Source: Pseudobdellovibrionaceae bacterium (GTDB lineage Bacteria; Bdellovibrionota; Bdellovibrionia; Bdellovibrionales; JAMPXM01). From it: 7,123 bases of DNA. The notes below the pieces were generated by a model. That model did no database searches. It had not been told where the DNA came from and was given only the letters and a program-made list of their open reading frames with translations. The stretch is from NCBI GenBank assembly GCA_913774795.1, contig CAJYIL010000471.1, positions 1 to 7,123 of the forward strand, written 5' to 3'. Below, one piece after another: positions 1 to 5,490 of this stretch. Every line of letters begins with the position of its first letter. Position 1 is the first letter of the stretch. The position numbers and the translations under genes were made by a program.

Positions 1-2
1 GC

Positions 3-356
3 GTATTCGTCATGATCGGGAGCGTTTCGTGCACAACGATTCCGAAGCCAGCAAAGTCTCCTGAAGACGCAGCACAGGACGCGTTTCGTTCGAGCGGCGA
101 GCATTATTTTGAGATCTGCGAAGCGGCCTGTTCGTTGCCGGGTCTCTTTGGCGACGACGCCCAGAGAGCGCTTGGCGCGAAGGTCGAAAGGTTGGCGACT
201 CTAAGCCCGGCGAGCATGAATGAGGCGAGCGCTCTTTCGTCCTACCAGGAAGCCAACGACTACGCCAATCGCTACAACCGAGCGATGCTCGCACTCGCGA
301 TTGCGCACACAAATCGTGACGGTGTCGTCGCCGATAAAAACAAAGCGACAAAATAA
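3..356 (+). CDS. Putative lipoprotein, 5' end outside window
   Basis: The reading frame is open from the first complete codon in frame, so the gene probably begins before the window. The first visible residues, VFVMIGSVSC, look like the end of a lipoprotein signal peptide, with Cys as the lipidated residue. The lipobox is imperfect because Ser, not Leu or Val, sits at -3. The ATG at position 12 is probably internal, since starting there would leave only nine residues before the Cys. The rest, about 105 residues, is soluble, acidic and Ala-rich, with helical stretches, and has two further Cys close together (EICEAACSL) that could form a disulfide. It ends in a Lys-rich tail and a TAA that overlaps the terminator of the convergent gene. 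I do not recognise a family. Inferred location is the periplasmic face of a membrane. Confidence 0.55.
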   Translation, partial: VFVMIGSVSCTTIPKPAKSPEDAAQDAFRSSGEHYFEICEAACSLPGLFGDDAQRALGAKVERLATLSPASMNEASALSSYQEANDYANRYNRAMLALAIAHTNRDGVVADKNKATK

Positions 357-384
357 AAAAAAGACAGACCTTGCGGCCTGCCTT
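355..384 (-). terminator. Intrinsic terminator of the 253-aa secreted-protein gene
   Basis: Read on the minus strand, AAGGCAGGCC and GGTCTGTCTT form a 10-bp stem with two G-U wobbles, closed by a GCAA (GNRA-type) tetraloop and followed by six more T residues. On the plus strand the two wobbles become A-C mismatches and no T-tract follows, so it should act mainly on the leftward gene. Its T-tract overlaps the TAA of the convergent lipoprotein gene. Confidence 0.85.
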
Positions 385-412
385 TCTTGATTCCGAGCTA
401 AATCAATTCGAA

Positions 413-1174
413 TTAGCGAGAGACGTGCGACATCGAACCGTCGCCCTTGATGTAGAAGCTGTCGATGCCTTGACCTTCTTTCAAGATCGTCTTTGTGACG
501 TACTTGAGTTGCATGTCGACCGCCGGGATCGGCGAGTCGACTGTTCCGGCATTCAAGATCTGACCGATCTCGACATTTGAATTCAGAGTGTAACCCCACG
601 ACACTTCAATCGTTGTCGGGATGACTTGTGCGTTCGCGATGTAGCGACCTTTGCCGCCCAGGCTGCCGCCGAAGTTGTAAGAAACCGTGTACTTCTGATT
701 GACCACGACTTTACCGAAACCGTTGACCGCTTGGATCGTGTAAGCGGCGCCGCGGGGGCCTCTCCAGCCTGCCATCTGCGCCCAGAGATTTTTGTCATTC
801 GGGAGAACGGTGACACGCGCGGTTTGAACGTCGACGGCCGGGCGATTGGCGACGACGACTTCCCAAATCTTTTTACCGAAGGCGATCCAGGCACCCGGGT
901 TTTCAGGCGCGAGGAGGACGGGGCCGAGAGAATCGAAGAGGCCGTTTCCGAGATCGAGAGCTTTTTGATCAGCGGCAGCGCGTGGGTTGATGATCGCGGC
1001 GAAGTCAGAATCGCGCGACTCGATTGCTTCAGTTGTGACTTTGACGTCGACGATGTTGAGGTAGTTTTCCATCTCTGTTTGAGATGAGAAACCGAGTGCT
1101 TTGAAGTCTTGCGATTGTGCGGCTTGAGCTGCGGTGCCCATAACCAAGAGCGCGATTAGTGCGACGGCTTTCAT
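413..1174 (-). CDS. Sec-exported protein of unknown function, 253 aa
   Basis: The N-terminus is a clean Sec signal peptide: Lys2, a hydrophobic core (AVALIALLVMG) and an AQA cleavage site after Ala18, with no lipobox Cys. The mature protein, about 235 residues, has no Cys and no further membrane helix. Residues 19-110 look mixed or helical. From about residue 110 it becomes rich in alternating hydrophobic, Gly and aromatic residues, suggesting a beta domain. The start ATG is supported by GGGAGGG ending 7 nt upstream. It has its own terminator and a possible promoter, so it is probably monocistronic. I do not recognise a characterised family. It vaguely resembles hypothetical secreted proteins of predatory or deltaproteobacterial genomes, but that is from memory only. 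A periplasmic or secreted location is inferred from the signal peptide. Confidence 0.85.
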   Translation of the reverse strand: MKAVALIALLVMGTAAQAAQSQDFKALGFSSQTEMENYLNIVDVKVTTEAIESRDSDFAAIINPRAAADQKALDLGNGLFDSLGPVLLAPENPGAWIAFGKKIWEVVVANRPAVDVQTARVTVLPNDKNLWAQMAGWRGPRGAAYTIQAVNGFGKVVVNQKYTVSYNFGGSLGGKGRYIANAQVIPTTIEVSWGYTLNSNVEIGQILNAGTVDSPIPAVDMQLKYVTKTILKEGQGIDSFYIKGDGSMSHVSR

Positions 1175-1214
1175 GACTGAACCCTCCCAGGATCTCTGTG
1201 TCGTTGTAGCGGGA

Positions 1215-1244
1215 CTTAGACACCGCGCGGGGAGAATTCGTCAA
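1215..1244 (-). promoter_or_regulatory. Possible sigma70-type promoter for the secreted-protein gene
   Basis: On the minus strand a TTGACG (1239-1244) matches the -35 consensus at 5 of 6 positions. It is followed, 18 bp later, by TCTAAG (1215-1220), a 4 of 6 match to -10. It would start transcription about 30-35 nt before the ATG at 1174. The weak -10 keeps confidence low. Confidence 0.35.
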
Positions 1245-1261
1245 AGCTTGCGGGGATAAAC

Positions 1262-1291
1262 AAAAAAGCCGGAAAGTTTTACTCTCCGGCT
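1262..1291 (-). terminator. Intrinsic terminator of the HiPIP gene
   Basis: On the minus strand AGCCGGAGAG pairs with CTTTCCGGCT, a 10-bp stem with one G-U wobble. The loop is TAAAA, and a run of T follows directly. It lies 10 nt beyond the HiPIP stop codon and isolates that gene from the secreted-protein gene further left. Confidence 0.92.
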
Positions 1292-1301
1292 CCGTCTGCG
1301 A

Positions 1302-1649
1302 TTAGGCCTTCTTTGCCCAGCTATTACACCAGCCGGCACCCTTGACCGATTTTCCGGCGAAGATCTGGCAAGGCGCTTCGGCAGCCTTCGGATCTTTCGT
1401 CTGATAGAACATGCAGTTTGCGCAGTGCTGTTTGGCACCTTCAGCGCCCGCATGTTTAGGCCACTTCTTGTTGTCGACCTTTTTTGCGTCGGCGTGATAA
1501 CCGAGCGACTGAGCCAACGGCTCTTTCTCGTCGACTGCTTTCGGAGCTTGAGCTTCGGCGGTCGATGGCGAAAAGATTTTCGAAACGGACGCGGCGAGAA
1601 CACCGAGACCGGCAATTTTCAGGAATCCACGGCGATTTGTTTGGTTCAT
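1302..1649 (-). CDS. hip: High-potential iron-sulfur protein (HiPIP), Tat-exported
   Basis: A 115-aa precursor of a small periplasmic [4Fe-4S] electron carrier. In known HiPIPs the cluster cycles between 3+ and 2+ and passes electrons from the cytochrome bc1 complex to a photosynthetic reaction centre or terminal oxidase. The N-terminus has a twin-arginine motif (NRRGFLK, residues 5-11), a hydrophobic stretch and an AEA cleavage site near residue 33, giving a mature protein of about 82 aa, the usual size. Four Cys fit the family pattern: C76 and C79 (CANC), C94, and C108 in GWC. The Tyr in LGY (Tyr51) matches the conserved HiPIP tyrosine near the cluster. The ATG at 1647-1649 is chosen because GGAGG lies 6 nt upstream and the Tat motif follows at once; in-frame codons further upstream have no such support. 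The gene has its own terminator and is divergent from a prenyltransferase gene. The redox partner cannot be told from this window. Confidence 0.95.
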   Translation of the reverse strand: MNQTNRRGFLKIAGLGVLAASVSKIFSPSTAEAQAPKAVDEKEPLAQSLGYHADAKKVDNKKWPKHAGAEGAKQHCANCMFYQTKDPKAAEAPCQIFAGKSVKGAGWCNSWAKKA

Positions 1650-1677
1650 GTTGGGCCTCCAAAGGCTGAATAACTCT

Positions 1678-1706
1678 GTTATCATTCCGTTTTCATTTGC
1701 GGTCTA
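1678..1706 (-). promoter_or_regulatory. Possible promoter for the HiPIP gene with a small palindrome
   Basis: On the minus strand TAGACC (1701-1706) and GATAAC (1678-1683) are spaced by 17 bp, each matching consensus at 4 of 6 positions. The -10 overlaps an imperfect palindrome, ATAAC-TCT-GTTAT (1670-1682), which could be an operator. Both boxes are weak, so this is a tentative call. Confidence 0.25.
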
Positions 1707-1786
1707 TTGAAGATTCCTTCGAATCTCGAAACCGACGCGGGGCCGTGGACATTGTCGCGGGCTCGCCGGGCCCGCACACTGATGGG

Positions 1787-2836
1787 ATGCTCGACGTGAC
1801 TGCTGCTCCAAACTCGCCCTCATGCGAAGCGCGTATTCGGTTTCACCAGCCGCATCTCGAGCGCGTCTCTCGCAGCTTTGCCTACGGCATCTCTCGATTG
1901 GAGCCGACTTTGCGTGCGTCAGTCGGGCTCGGGTATCTCATTTGCCGCATTCTCGACACAGTCGAGGATGCAGCCTGGCCATCTCGCGAGCGTCAGCTTC
2001 AAGCCTTCGAACAATTTGATCAGTTTGTGACGTCGACCTTGGTCGATCACGATGCGGTTCAGCGATGGGTTGCGCGGTTTCCCGAGACGGTTTCGAAAGG
2101 CGAGCGATGCCTCCTCGAGGACGCGACCCAAGTGTTCAGCGAATTTTCGACTCTCCCTGAGCGCGAACGCTCCGCGATGCTCTCGCCGATTTTATCGATG
2201 AGTCGGGGAATGGCGGCTTACGTGGAGCGTGGCTTGAGTCTTCGTTCTCTCGTCGACGTGAACGTCTACTGCTTTTTCGTCGCCGGGGTGGTCGGTGAAC
2301 TTTTGACGGGCTTGATCGAGGACGACTTGCGACCGAACGGTCTCAAACTCCCCTTAGACCTTGCGACGCACTTCGGTCTCTTCCTCCAGAAGATCAACGT
2401 TCTGAAAGACCAGGTGACGGACGAAGCCGAAGGCCGATTCCTCATTCCCGATCGCGCGCAAGTTTTCGATTCTCTTTACGCCAACGCAAACGGAGCGTTT
2501 GCGTATTTGCGCGCTCTCCCGATTGCACGGCGCGATTATCGTCTCTTCTGTGCTTGGTCGCTTTTCCTCGGGCTGGCGACGGTCCCGGTTTTGCGCGAGG
2601 GCGGCTCTAAGCTCTCTCGGATTGATGCGATGGCTCTCGGGGCGCGCATCGAGCTCGCGATTTCCGACACTGAGCGACTCGAAAATTTGTTCTCCGAGCT
2701 GGTTACGCGCGCTTGGCCAAGTCCGGTGAGAGCGCCTCTGGGTTCGGTGCATGAGGCGCGGCTTCTTCTGGGCTCTCTCTACTCCGGGCGTCTCGATCTC
2801 GAGCAGCTCTGCGAGATTCTGGCGGGAAAACACTGA
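1787..2836 (+). CDS. Squalene/phytoene synthase family protein, eukaryotic squalene-synthase-like
   Basis: Predicted head-to-head prenyltransferase, joining two farnesyl diphosphates via presqualene diphosphate to squalene, or a related reaction. Numbered from the ATG at 1787 (349 aa). RSFAYGISRL is followed by the first Asp motif DTVED at 57-61, the form found in animal and fungal squalene synthases. YCFFVAGVVG carries Tyr161, matching the catalytic Tyr171 of mammalian enzymes. GLFLQKINVLKD then leads into the second motif, D208-x3-D212, followed by GRFLIP. The usual Arg before the first Asp (NIIRD) is Lys here (NVLKD). There is no C-terminal membrane anchor, unlike eukaryotic enzymes. The start is uncertain: the frame is open back to a TTG at 1697 and a GTG at 1745, but none of the three has a good Shine-Dalgarno. 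I prefer the ATG because the upstream part shows no family similarity and would overlap the HiPIP promoter region. Phytoene synthesis cannot be excluded. No other hopanoid or carotenoid gene is visible here. Confidence 0.88.
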   Translation: MLDVTAAPNSPSCEARIRFHQPHLERVSRSFAYGISRLEPTLRASVGLGYLICRILDTVEDAAWPSRERQLQAFEQFDQFVTSTLVDHDAVQRWVARFPETVSKGERCLLEDATQVFSEFSTLPERERSAMLSPILSMSRGMAAYVERGLSLRSLVDVNVYCFFVAGVVGELLTGLIEDDLRPNGLKLPLDLATHFGLFLQKINVLKDQVTDEAEGRFLIPDRAQVFDSLYANANGAFAYLRALPIARRDYRLFCAWSLFLGLATVPVLREGGSKLSRIDAMALGARIELAISDTERLENLFSELVTRAWPSPVRAPLGSVHEARLLLGSLYSGRLDLEQLCEILAGKH

Positions 2837-2973
2837 CCTTCATCGGGTCTTTTTGAGGCCGATTGTCTCTTCCGAAATTTGTGGTTCGGCTTTAGCGAAC
2901 GCACTCCTGTTCATTGGAGGCGTCGGGTATTGTTTAGAAACCAACACAACTGATTGTTTCGGGAGTTTTAGAT

Positions 2974-3231
2974 ATGCCGCTTCGTCCGCTTCCTTTGCCT
3001 GCTTTGCTCAACGACGTCAGCAATCTGAAACTAGTTCTCGGGCTCGGGCTGTTTTTGGCAGGGGTCTTGATCTTTTCGATGTGGAAGGAGCGCCTCTTCT
3101 CATTGAAGGAAGAAGAGCGTACCAAGTTTTTAATGTACCACTTCATGGGTGGTGCGTGGATCATCGCGGTGTTTGCGGCTTGCGGCGGCGTTTACTTCCT
3201 CTTCGACAGCATCTTTCAATTCAGCGCGTGA
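2974..3231 (+). CDS. Small two-helix membrane protein, 85 aa
   Basis: Unrecognised. The protein has two predicted membrane segments, about residues 19-36 (LVLGLGLFLAGVLIFSMW) and 60-80 (GAWIIAVFAACGGVYFLF). They are joined by a charged loop of about 20 residues (KEEERTK), giving a hairpin in the inner membrane. The start is well supported, with GGGAG 8 nt before the ATG. It follows the squalene-synthase gene on the same strand after 137 nt, so it could be cotranscribed or have its own promoter; I see no convincing -10/-35 pair. Its stop codon lies inside a 7-bp hairpin shared with the convergent SPW gene. Confidence 0.8.
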   Translation: MPLRPLPLPALLNDVSNLKLVLGLGLFLAGVLIFSMWKERLFSLKEEERTKFLMYHFMGGAWIIAVFAACGGVYFLFDSIFQFSA

Positions 3232-3243
3232 GCAGAGCTCACG
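3227..3243. terminator. Hairpin between convergent genes, possible bidirectional terminator
   Basis: CGTGAGC and GCTCACG form a perfect 7-bp stem with an AGA loop. It covers the TGA of the 85-aa gene and ends 6 nt before the stop of the SPW gene. Neither strand has a T-tract, so it would be a non-canonical terminator or only a 3'-end stabilising hairpin. Confidence 0.4.
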
Positions 3244-3249
3244 ACAAGT

Positions 3250-3660
3250 TCAACGCGTGACCGGCAGGTCGTGGCTGATGGCGGCTCGATCGGCGGCCGT
3301 TTTGCCGTGCTCAGTCCGTGGGCGCGTGAGGGCGACCAAACCCACGAGTGCCGTGCCGACTAAGAGATGAGCCGTCGATTGTGTTTGAGTGATCTGCGCT
3401 CGGTACCCGAGAAGAGCCGGCGCGAGGATGACAAAAATTCCAAGCACGGTATCGAGAGTCATGTGCGCGCCGAGCGGAAGAAGTCGCGCGACCGAGAAGT
3501 AGTAATTCGTTAGGAGCGAGTAGGCGAGAAGCGTGAGGCCGCCGAGAAGAAAAATCAAGCGCGCCGGTAAGACCTCGGAAAACCCGAAGGCCCAAGGCGC
3601 GATGATCATGAAGCCTCCAGCGAGATAATCCAACAGACTGTGCACCTTCAGCGGAATCAT
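3250..3660 (-). CDS. SPW-repeat-type membrane protein, 136 aa
   Basis: An integral membrane protein with about four hydrophobic helices in two similar halves. HSLLDYLAGGFMIIAPWAFGF (7-27) matches HMTLDTVLGIFVILAPALLGY (66-86), sharing H, LD, G, F, I, AP and G. This is the pattern of the SPW repeat family, though the signature reads APW and APA rather than SPW. A hydrophilic tail of about 25 residues follows (EHGKTAADR). No biochemical function is established for the family that I know of. Start choice: the ATG at 3658-3660 has GGGAGGT just upstream. An in-frame ATG seven codons earlier (3681) would place that SD inside the gene and has none of its own. The gene is divergent from marC; the shared upstream region carries repeats and a TAAAAT -10 element. 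Confidence 0.82.
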   Translation of the reverse strand: MIPLKVHSLLDYLAGGFMIIAPWAFGFSEVLPARLIFLLGGLTLLAYSLLTNYYFSVARLLPLGAHMTLDTVLGIFVILAPALLGYRAQITQTQSTAHLLVGTALVGLVALTRPRTEHGKTAADRAAISHDLPVTR

Positions 3661-3684
3661 GAGACCTCCCTCTTCCGGCATCGA

Positions 3685-3690
3685 ATTTTA
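3685..3690 (-). promoter_or_regulatory. Possible -10 element of the SPW gene
   Basis: TAAAAT on the minus strand matches TATAAT at 5 of 6 positions, 25 nt before the ATG at 3660. The -35 region, 16-18 bp further upstream, has no good consensus and falls within the inverted repeat at 3698-3722. This would suit a regulated promoter. Confidence 0.35.
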
Positions 3691-3697
3691 GCGGCCT

Positions 3698-3722
3698 GGT
3701 GTCGACGACTCCACTCGACACC
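3698..3722. repeat. Inverted repeat, 8-bp arms, 9-bp spacer; possible operator
   Basis: GGTGTCGA (3698-3705) and TCGACACC (3715-3722) are perfect reverse complements. The element lies between the divergent SPW and marC genes, over the expected -35 position of the SPW promoter. Part of it recurs 62 bp away at 3761-3776. One such repeat is about what chance gives in 7 kb; the position and recurrence are what make it notable. Confidence 0.4.
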
Positions 3723-3760
3723 TGATTTCGTGAACGTGATTGCGCAAACCCTCGATCGTC

Positions 3761-3776
3761 GTGTCGAGATCTCCAC
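3761..3776 (+). repeat. Direct-repeat copy GTGTCGA-N3-CTCCAC
   Basis: This 16-bp copy matches 3699-3714 at 13 positions. The three differences are all in the centre (GAT here, CGA in the first copy). It lies 43 bp before the marC start codon. A second binding site for the same regulator is an inference. Confidence 0.35.
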
Positions 3777-3818
3777 AATTTTGTTGAGTCCTGTTCTCGG
3801 GTCACTCACGATGAGGTC

Positions 3819-4457
3819 GTGGATGCTTTTCTTCTCGTCGCGATCTCGACTCTTTTCACCATCGTCAATCCGTTTGGAGCGCTCGGGCCTTTTCTGGGCA
3901 TGACGATCGGAGAGACCAAAGAACGACGCCGTCAGATGGCTCAACGGGCGTCGGTCGTCGCCGCGGGCGTCTTGGCGGGATGCGCGCTCGCGGGCTCATT
4001 CATATTTTCGTTCTACGGCATCACGATCCCGGCGCTGAAAATCGCCGGCGGCATTCTTCTTTTCTTCATCGCCTTCGACATGATCAACGCGCGTCCCTCG
4101 CGCACCAAGCAGACGGCAGAAGAAACGTCTGAAGGCGTGCAGAAGGAAGACATCGCCGTTTTTCCGCTCGGCATTCCTCTACTCGCGGGACCGGGATCTA
4201 TCGTTTCGGTTTTCATGTTGGCCGATCAAGCGAAGACGTGGTCGCAGCATTTAGCACTTTACGGCGCGATCGCGATCATCGGGTTACTTGCTTATCTCAC
4301 GCTGCGCGAAGCTCACCGACTGGTCGGCGTTCTCGGGCAAATCGGACTCAACGTCTTCTCGCGTTTGATGGGCGTCGTACTGGCGGCCATCGCCGTGCAG
4401 TTCGTCATCGACGGCCTCAGAACTGCGCTCCCAGGCCTTGCTTCGGTTGGTTCGTGA
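3819..4457 (+). CDS. marC: MarC family integral membrane protein
   Basis: A 212-aa inner-membrane protein with six predicted hydrophobic helices, the family's normal size. Hallmarks are NPFGALGPFL at residues 17-26 and its counterpart FPLGIPLLAGPGSI at 115-128, separated by a hydrophilic loop rich in Thr and Glu (about 92-112). The two NP/FPLG motifs reflect an internal inverted duplication typical of MarC/YchE/YhgN proteins. The transported substrate is unknown; the name comes from an E. coli locus once linked to antibiotic resistance, a role later not supported. The GTG at 3819 is the only reasonable in-frame start ahead of the first helix. The purine run GAGGT lies only 1 nt before it, so initiation may be weak. 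An ATG at 3811 is out of frame. The stop overlaps the next gene's start in TGATG, implying translational coupling. Confidence 0.92.
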   Translation: MDAFLLVAISTLFTIVNPFGALGPFLGMTIGETKERRRQMAQRASVVAAGVLAGCALAGSFIFSFYGITIPALKIAGGILLFFIAFDMINARPSRTKQTAEETSEGVQKEDIAVFPLGIPLLAGPGSIVSVFMLADQAKTWSQHLALYGAIAIIGLLAYLTLREAHRLVGVLGQIGLNVFSRLMGVVLAAIAVQFVIDGLRTALPGLASVGS

Positions 4458-4699
4458 TGCCAGGGCCGGCTGGCTCTTACGGGCTTTTGATTTCGTCGAT
4501 TGGCGTGATGTTTTTAGTTCTCTCGCGCCGTGATCTTAAGCACGTGCATTCGAGAAAGCGATTCGTGATCGGCTACTCGCTCGTCATCGCGGGAATGCTA
4601 TTCTCAATGATCTCGATTTTCACGACATCGCTCGAGATGAAAAAGCCTTCGCCTGCGGTACCGGCTGCGGCGACGCCGCAACCGGAATCGGAGAGCTAA
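4457..4699 (+). CDS. Small two-helix membrane protein coupled to marC, 80 aa
   Basis: The ATG shares its A with the marC stop (TGATG), a classic coupling arrangement, and no separate SD is needed or obvious. Predicted membrane segments are about residues 8-22 (YGLLISSIGVMFLVL) and 37-58 (VIGYSLVIAGMLFSMISIF). They are separated by a short basic loop (RRDLKHVHSRKR), which suggests the loop is cytoplasmic. A Pro/Ala-rich tail (PSPAVPAAATPQPESES) follows, probably disordered. I know no family for it. Its location suggests it is made together with MarC and could be an accessory subunit; that is inference. Its stop TAA overlaps the stop of the convergent HNH gene. Confidence 0.72.
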   Translation: MPGPAGSYGLLISSIGVMFLVLSRRDLKHVHSRKRFVIGYSLVIAGMLFSMISIFTTSLEMKKPSPAVPAAATPQPESES

Positions 4700-5304
4700 C
4701 CCACACCTAGATAAGCGCGCCATTCCTCAGGCATGTTCTCGCTGATGAAGTCAGCGAAGAGAGCCGTCTTCGTCGGAAGCGACTGCGGAATACGCGGCTC
4801 GTTTAAAAGAGGCATTCCGGCTCCGAGAGGCGTGCGATTCGCTTTTCGGTGGTTGCACGTACGGCAAGCGGTGACCACGTTCGTCCAATCTTTTCTTCCG
4901 AATTTAGAAGCGGGAACGACGTGATCGAGAGTCAGTTCTTTGTGCGCAAAAGTTTTTGCGCAGTATTGGCAGGTGTAATTGTCGCGAAGGTAGATATTTT
5001 CTCGAGAGAACTTGAGCCGAGGAGTCGTTCGCCTTGGATTGACGTAACGTTTTAACCTCATCACGCTCGGTAGCCTGAAGCTACTCGAGGCGCTCTTCGC
5101 GCTCGATGAGTGGTACTCGAGAACTTCGACTTTTCCTTGAAACCAGAGACAGAGAGCTTTTTGCCAGCTGATCAACTTGACCGGCTGGTAACTCGCATTG
5201 AGAACAAGGGCCCTTGAGAGGGCCACGTCGAAATTCGAAGACCGAGAACCCGACGACGATGGACCCGTTTCGTGAGAATCAAGATGAGTATCGAAAGCCC
5301 ACAC
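4696..5304 (-). CDS. HNH endonuclease family protein
   Basis: Belongs to the HNH nuclease superfamily (McrA-like, COG1403 type), metal-dependent DNA cleavage with a zinc-binding core. Numbered from the GTG at 5304 (202 aa). The family's characteristic N-terminal region, ALVLNASYQPVKLISW, is at 32-47. PSVMRLKRYV precedes the nuclease core: C112-x2-C115 (CQYC), LTLDHVVP with His128, Asn142 in TNVVTAC, and C147-x2-C150 followed by NHRKANRTP. All core residues are present. The start is unclear. The frame stays open to a GTG at 5466, but the extra 54 residues do not look like family sequence and have no SD. GTG 5304 abuts a GGAAGGA run, too close to be ideal. GTG 5226, just before the conserved part, is another option. 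A promoter-like TTGTGC-N18-TACAAT upstream favours a start at or below 5304. It is probably a housekeeping-type or defence-related nuclease; the physiological role of this subfamily is not known to me. Confidence 0.88.
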   Translation of the reverse strand: MWAFDTHLDSHETGPSSSGSRSSNFDVALSRALVLNASYQPVKLISWQKALCLWFQGKVEVLEYHSSSAKSASSSFRLPSVMRLKRYVNPRRTTPRLKFSRENIYLRDNYTCQYCAKTFAHKELTLDHVVPASKFGRKDWTNVVTACRTCNHRKANRTPLGAGMPLLNEPRIPQSLPTKTALFADFISENMPEEWRAYLGVG

Positions 5305-5348
5305 TCCTTCCTGTCTGCCGCGCCTATCGCGCGTTTCGCCATATATCA

Positions 5349-5378
5349 ATTGTAGGCACTGTCTTTTCACTCGCACAA
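5349..5378 (-). promoter_or_regulatory. Possible promoter of the HNH gene
   Basis: On the minus strand TTGTGC (5373-5378, weak -35) and TACAAT (5349-5354, 5 of 6 match to -10) are spaced by 18 bp. Transcription would start near 5342, inside the longest possible reading frame, so it argues against the GTG at 5466. Confidence 0.35.
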
Positions 5379-5490
5379 GGTCCAGTTTTGAGAAATCTAC
5401 GAGAACTCGGCGCAAACACAACACCTTCACGTACGAGTAGGCGAGCGAACATGAGAGCTGGATCACGCTGATCCATTGAAGGAGGGCACA

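Noticed and set aside
626..1087. 153-codon open frame on the plus strand opposite the secreted protein
   Set aside because: It is the antisense of a well-supported gene with signal peptide, SD and terminator; the Asp/Arg-rich composition is typical of a shadow frame.
2354..2833. 159-codon open frame on the minus strand inside the squalene synthase gene
   Set aside because: The opposite strand encodes a conserved enzyme; this frame has no domain or SD.
2835..2854. GACC-loop-GGTC followed by five T after the squalene synthase gene
   Set aside because: The stem is only 4 bp, with a 7-nt loop; too weak to call a terminator.
2858..2890. Alternative stems GCCGA/TCGGC and CCGAA/TTCGG sharing a 3' arm, resembling a switch
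   Set aside because: Five-base arms are common by chance, and no expression platform or known riboswitch core is visible.
3311..3805. 164-codon minus-strand frame overlapping the SPW gene
   Set aside because: It overlaps the well-started SPW gene in another frame, is rich in Arg and Ser, and has no recognisable content.
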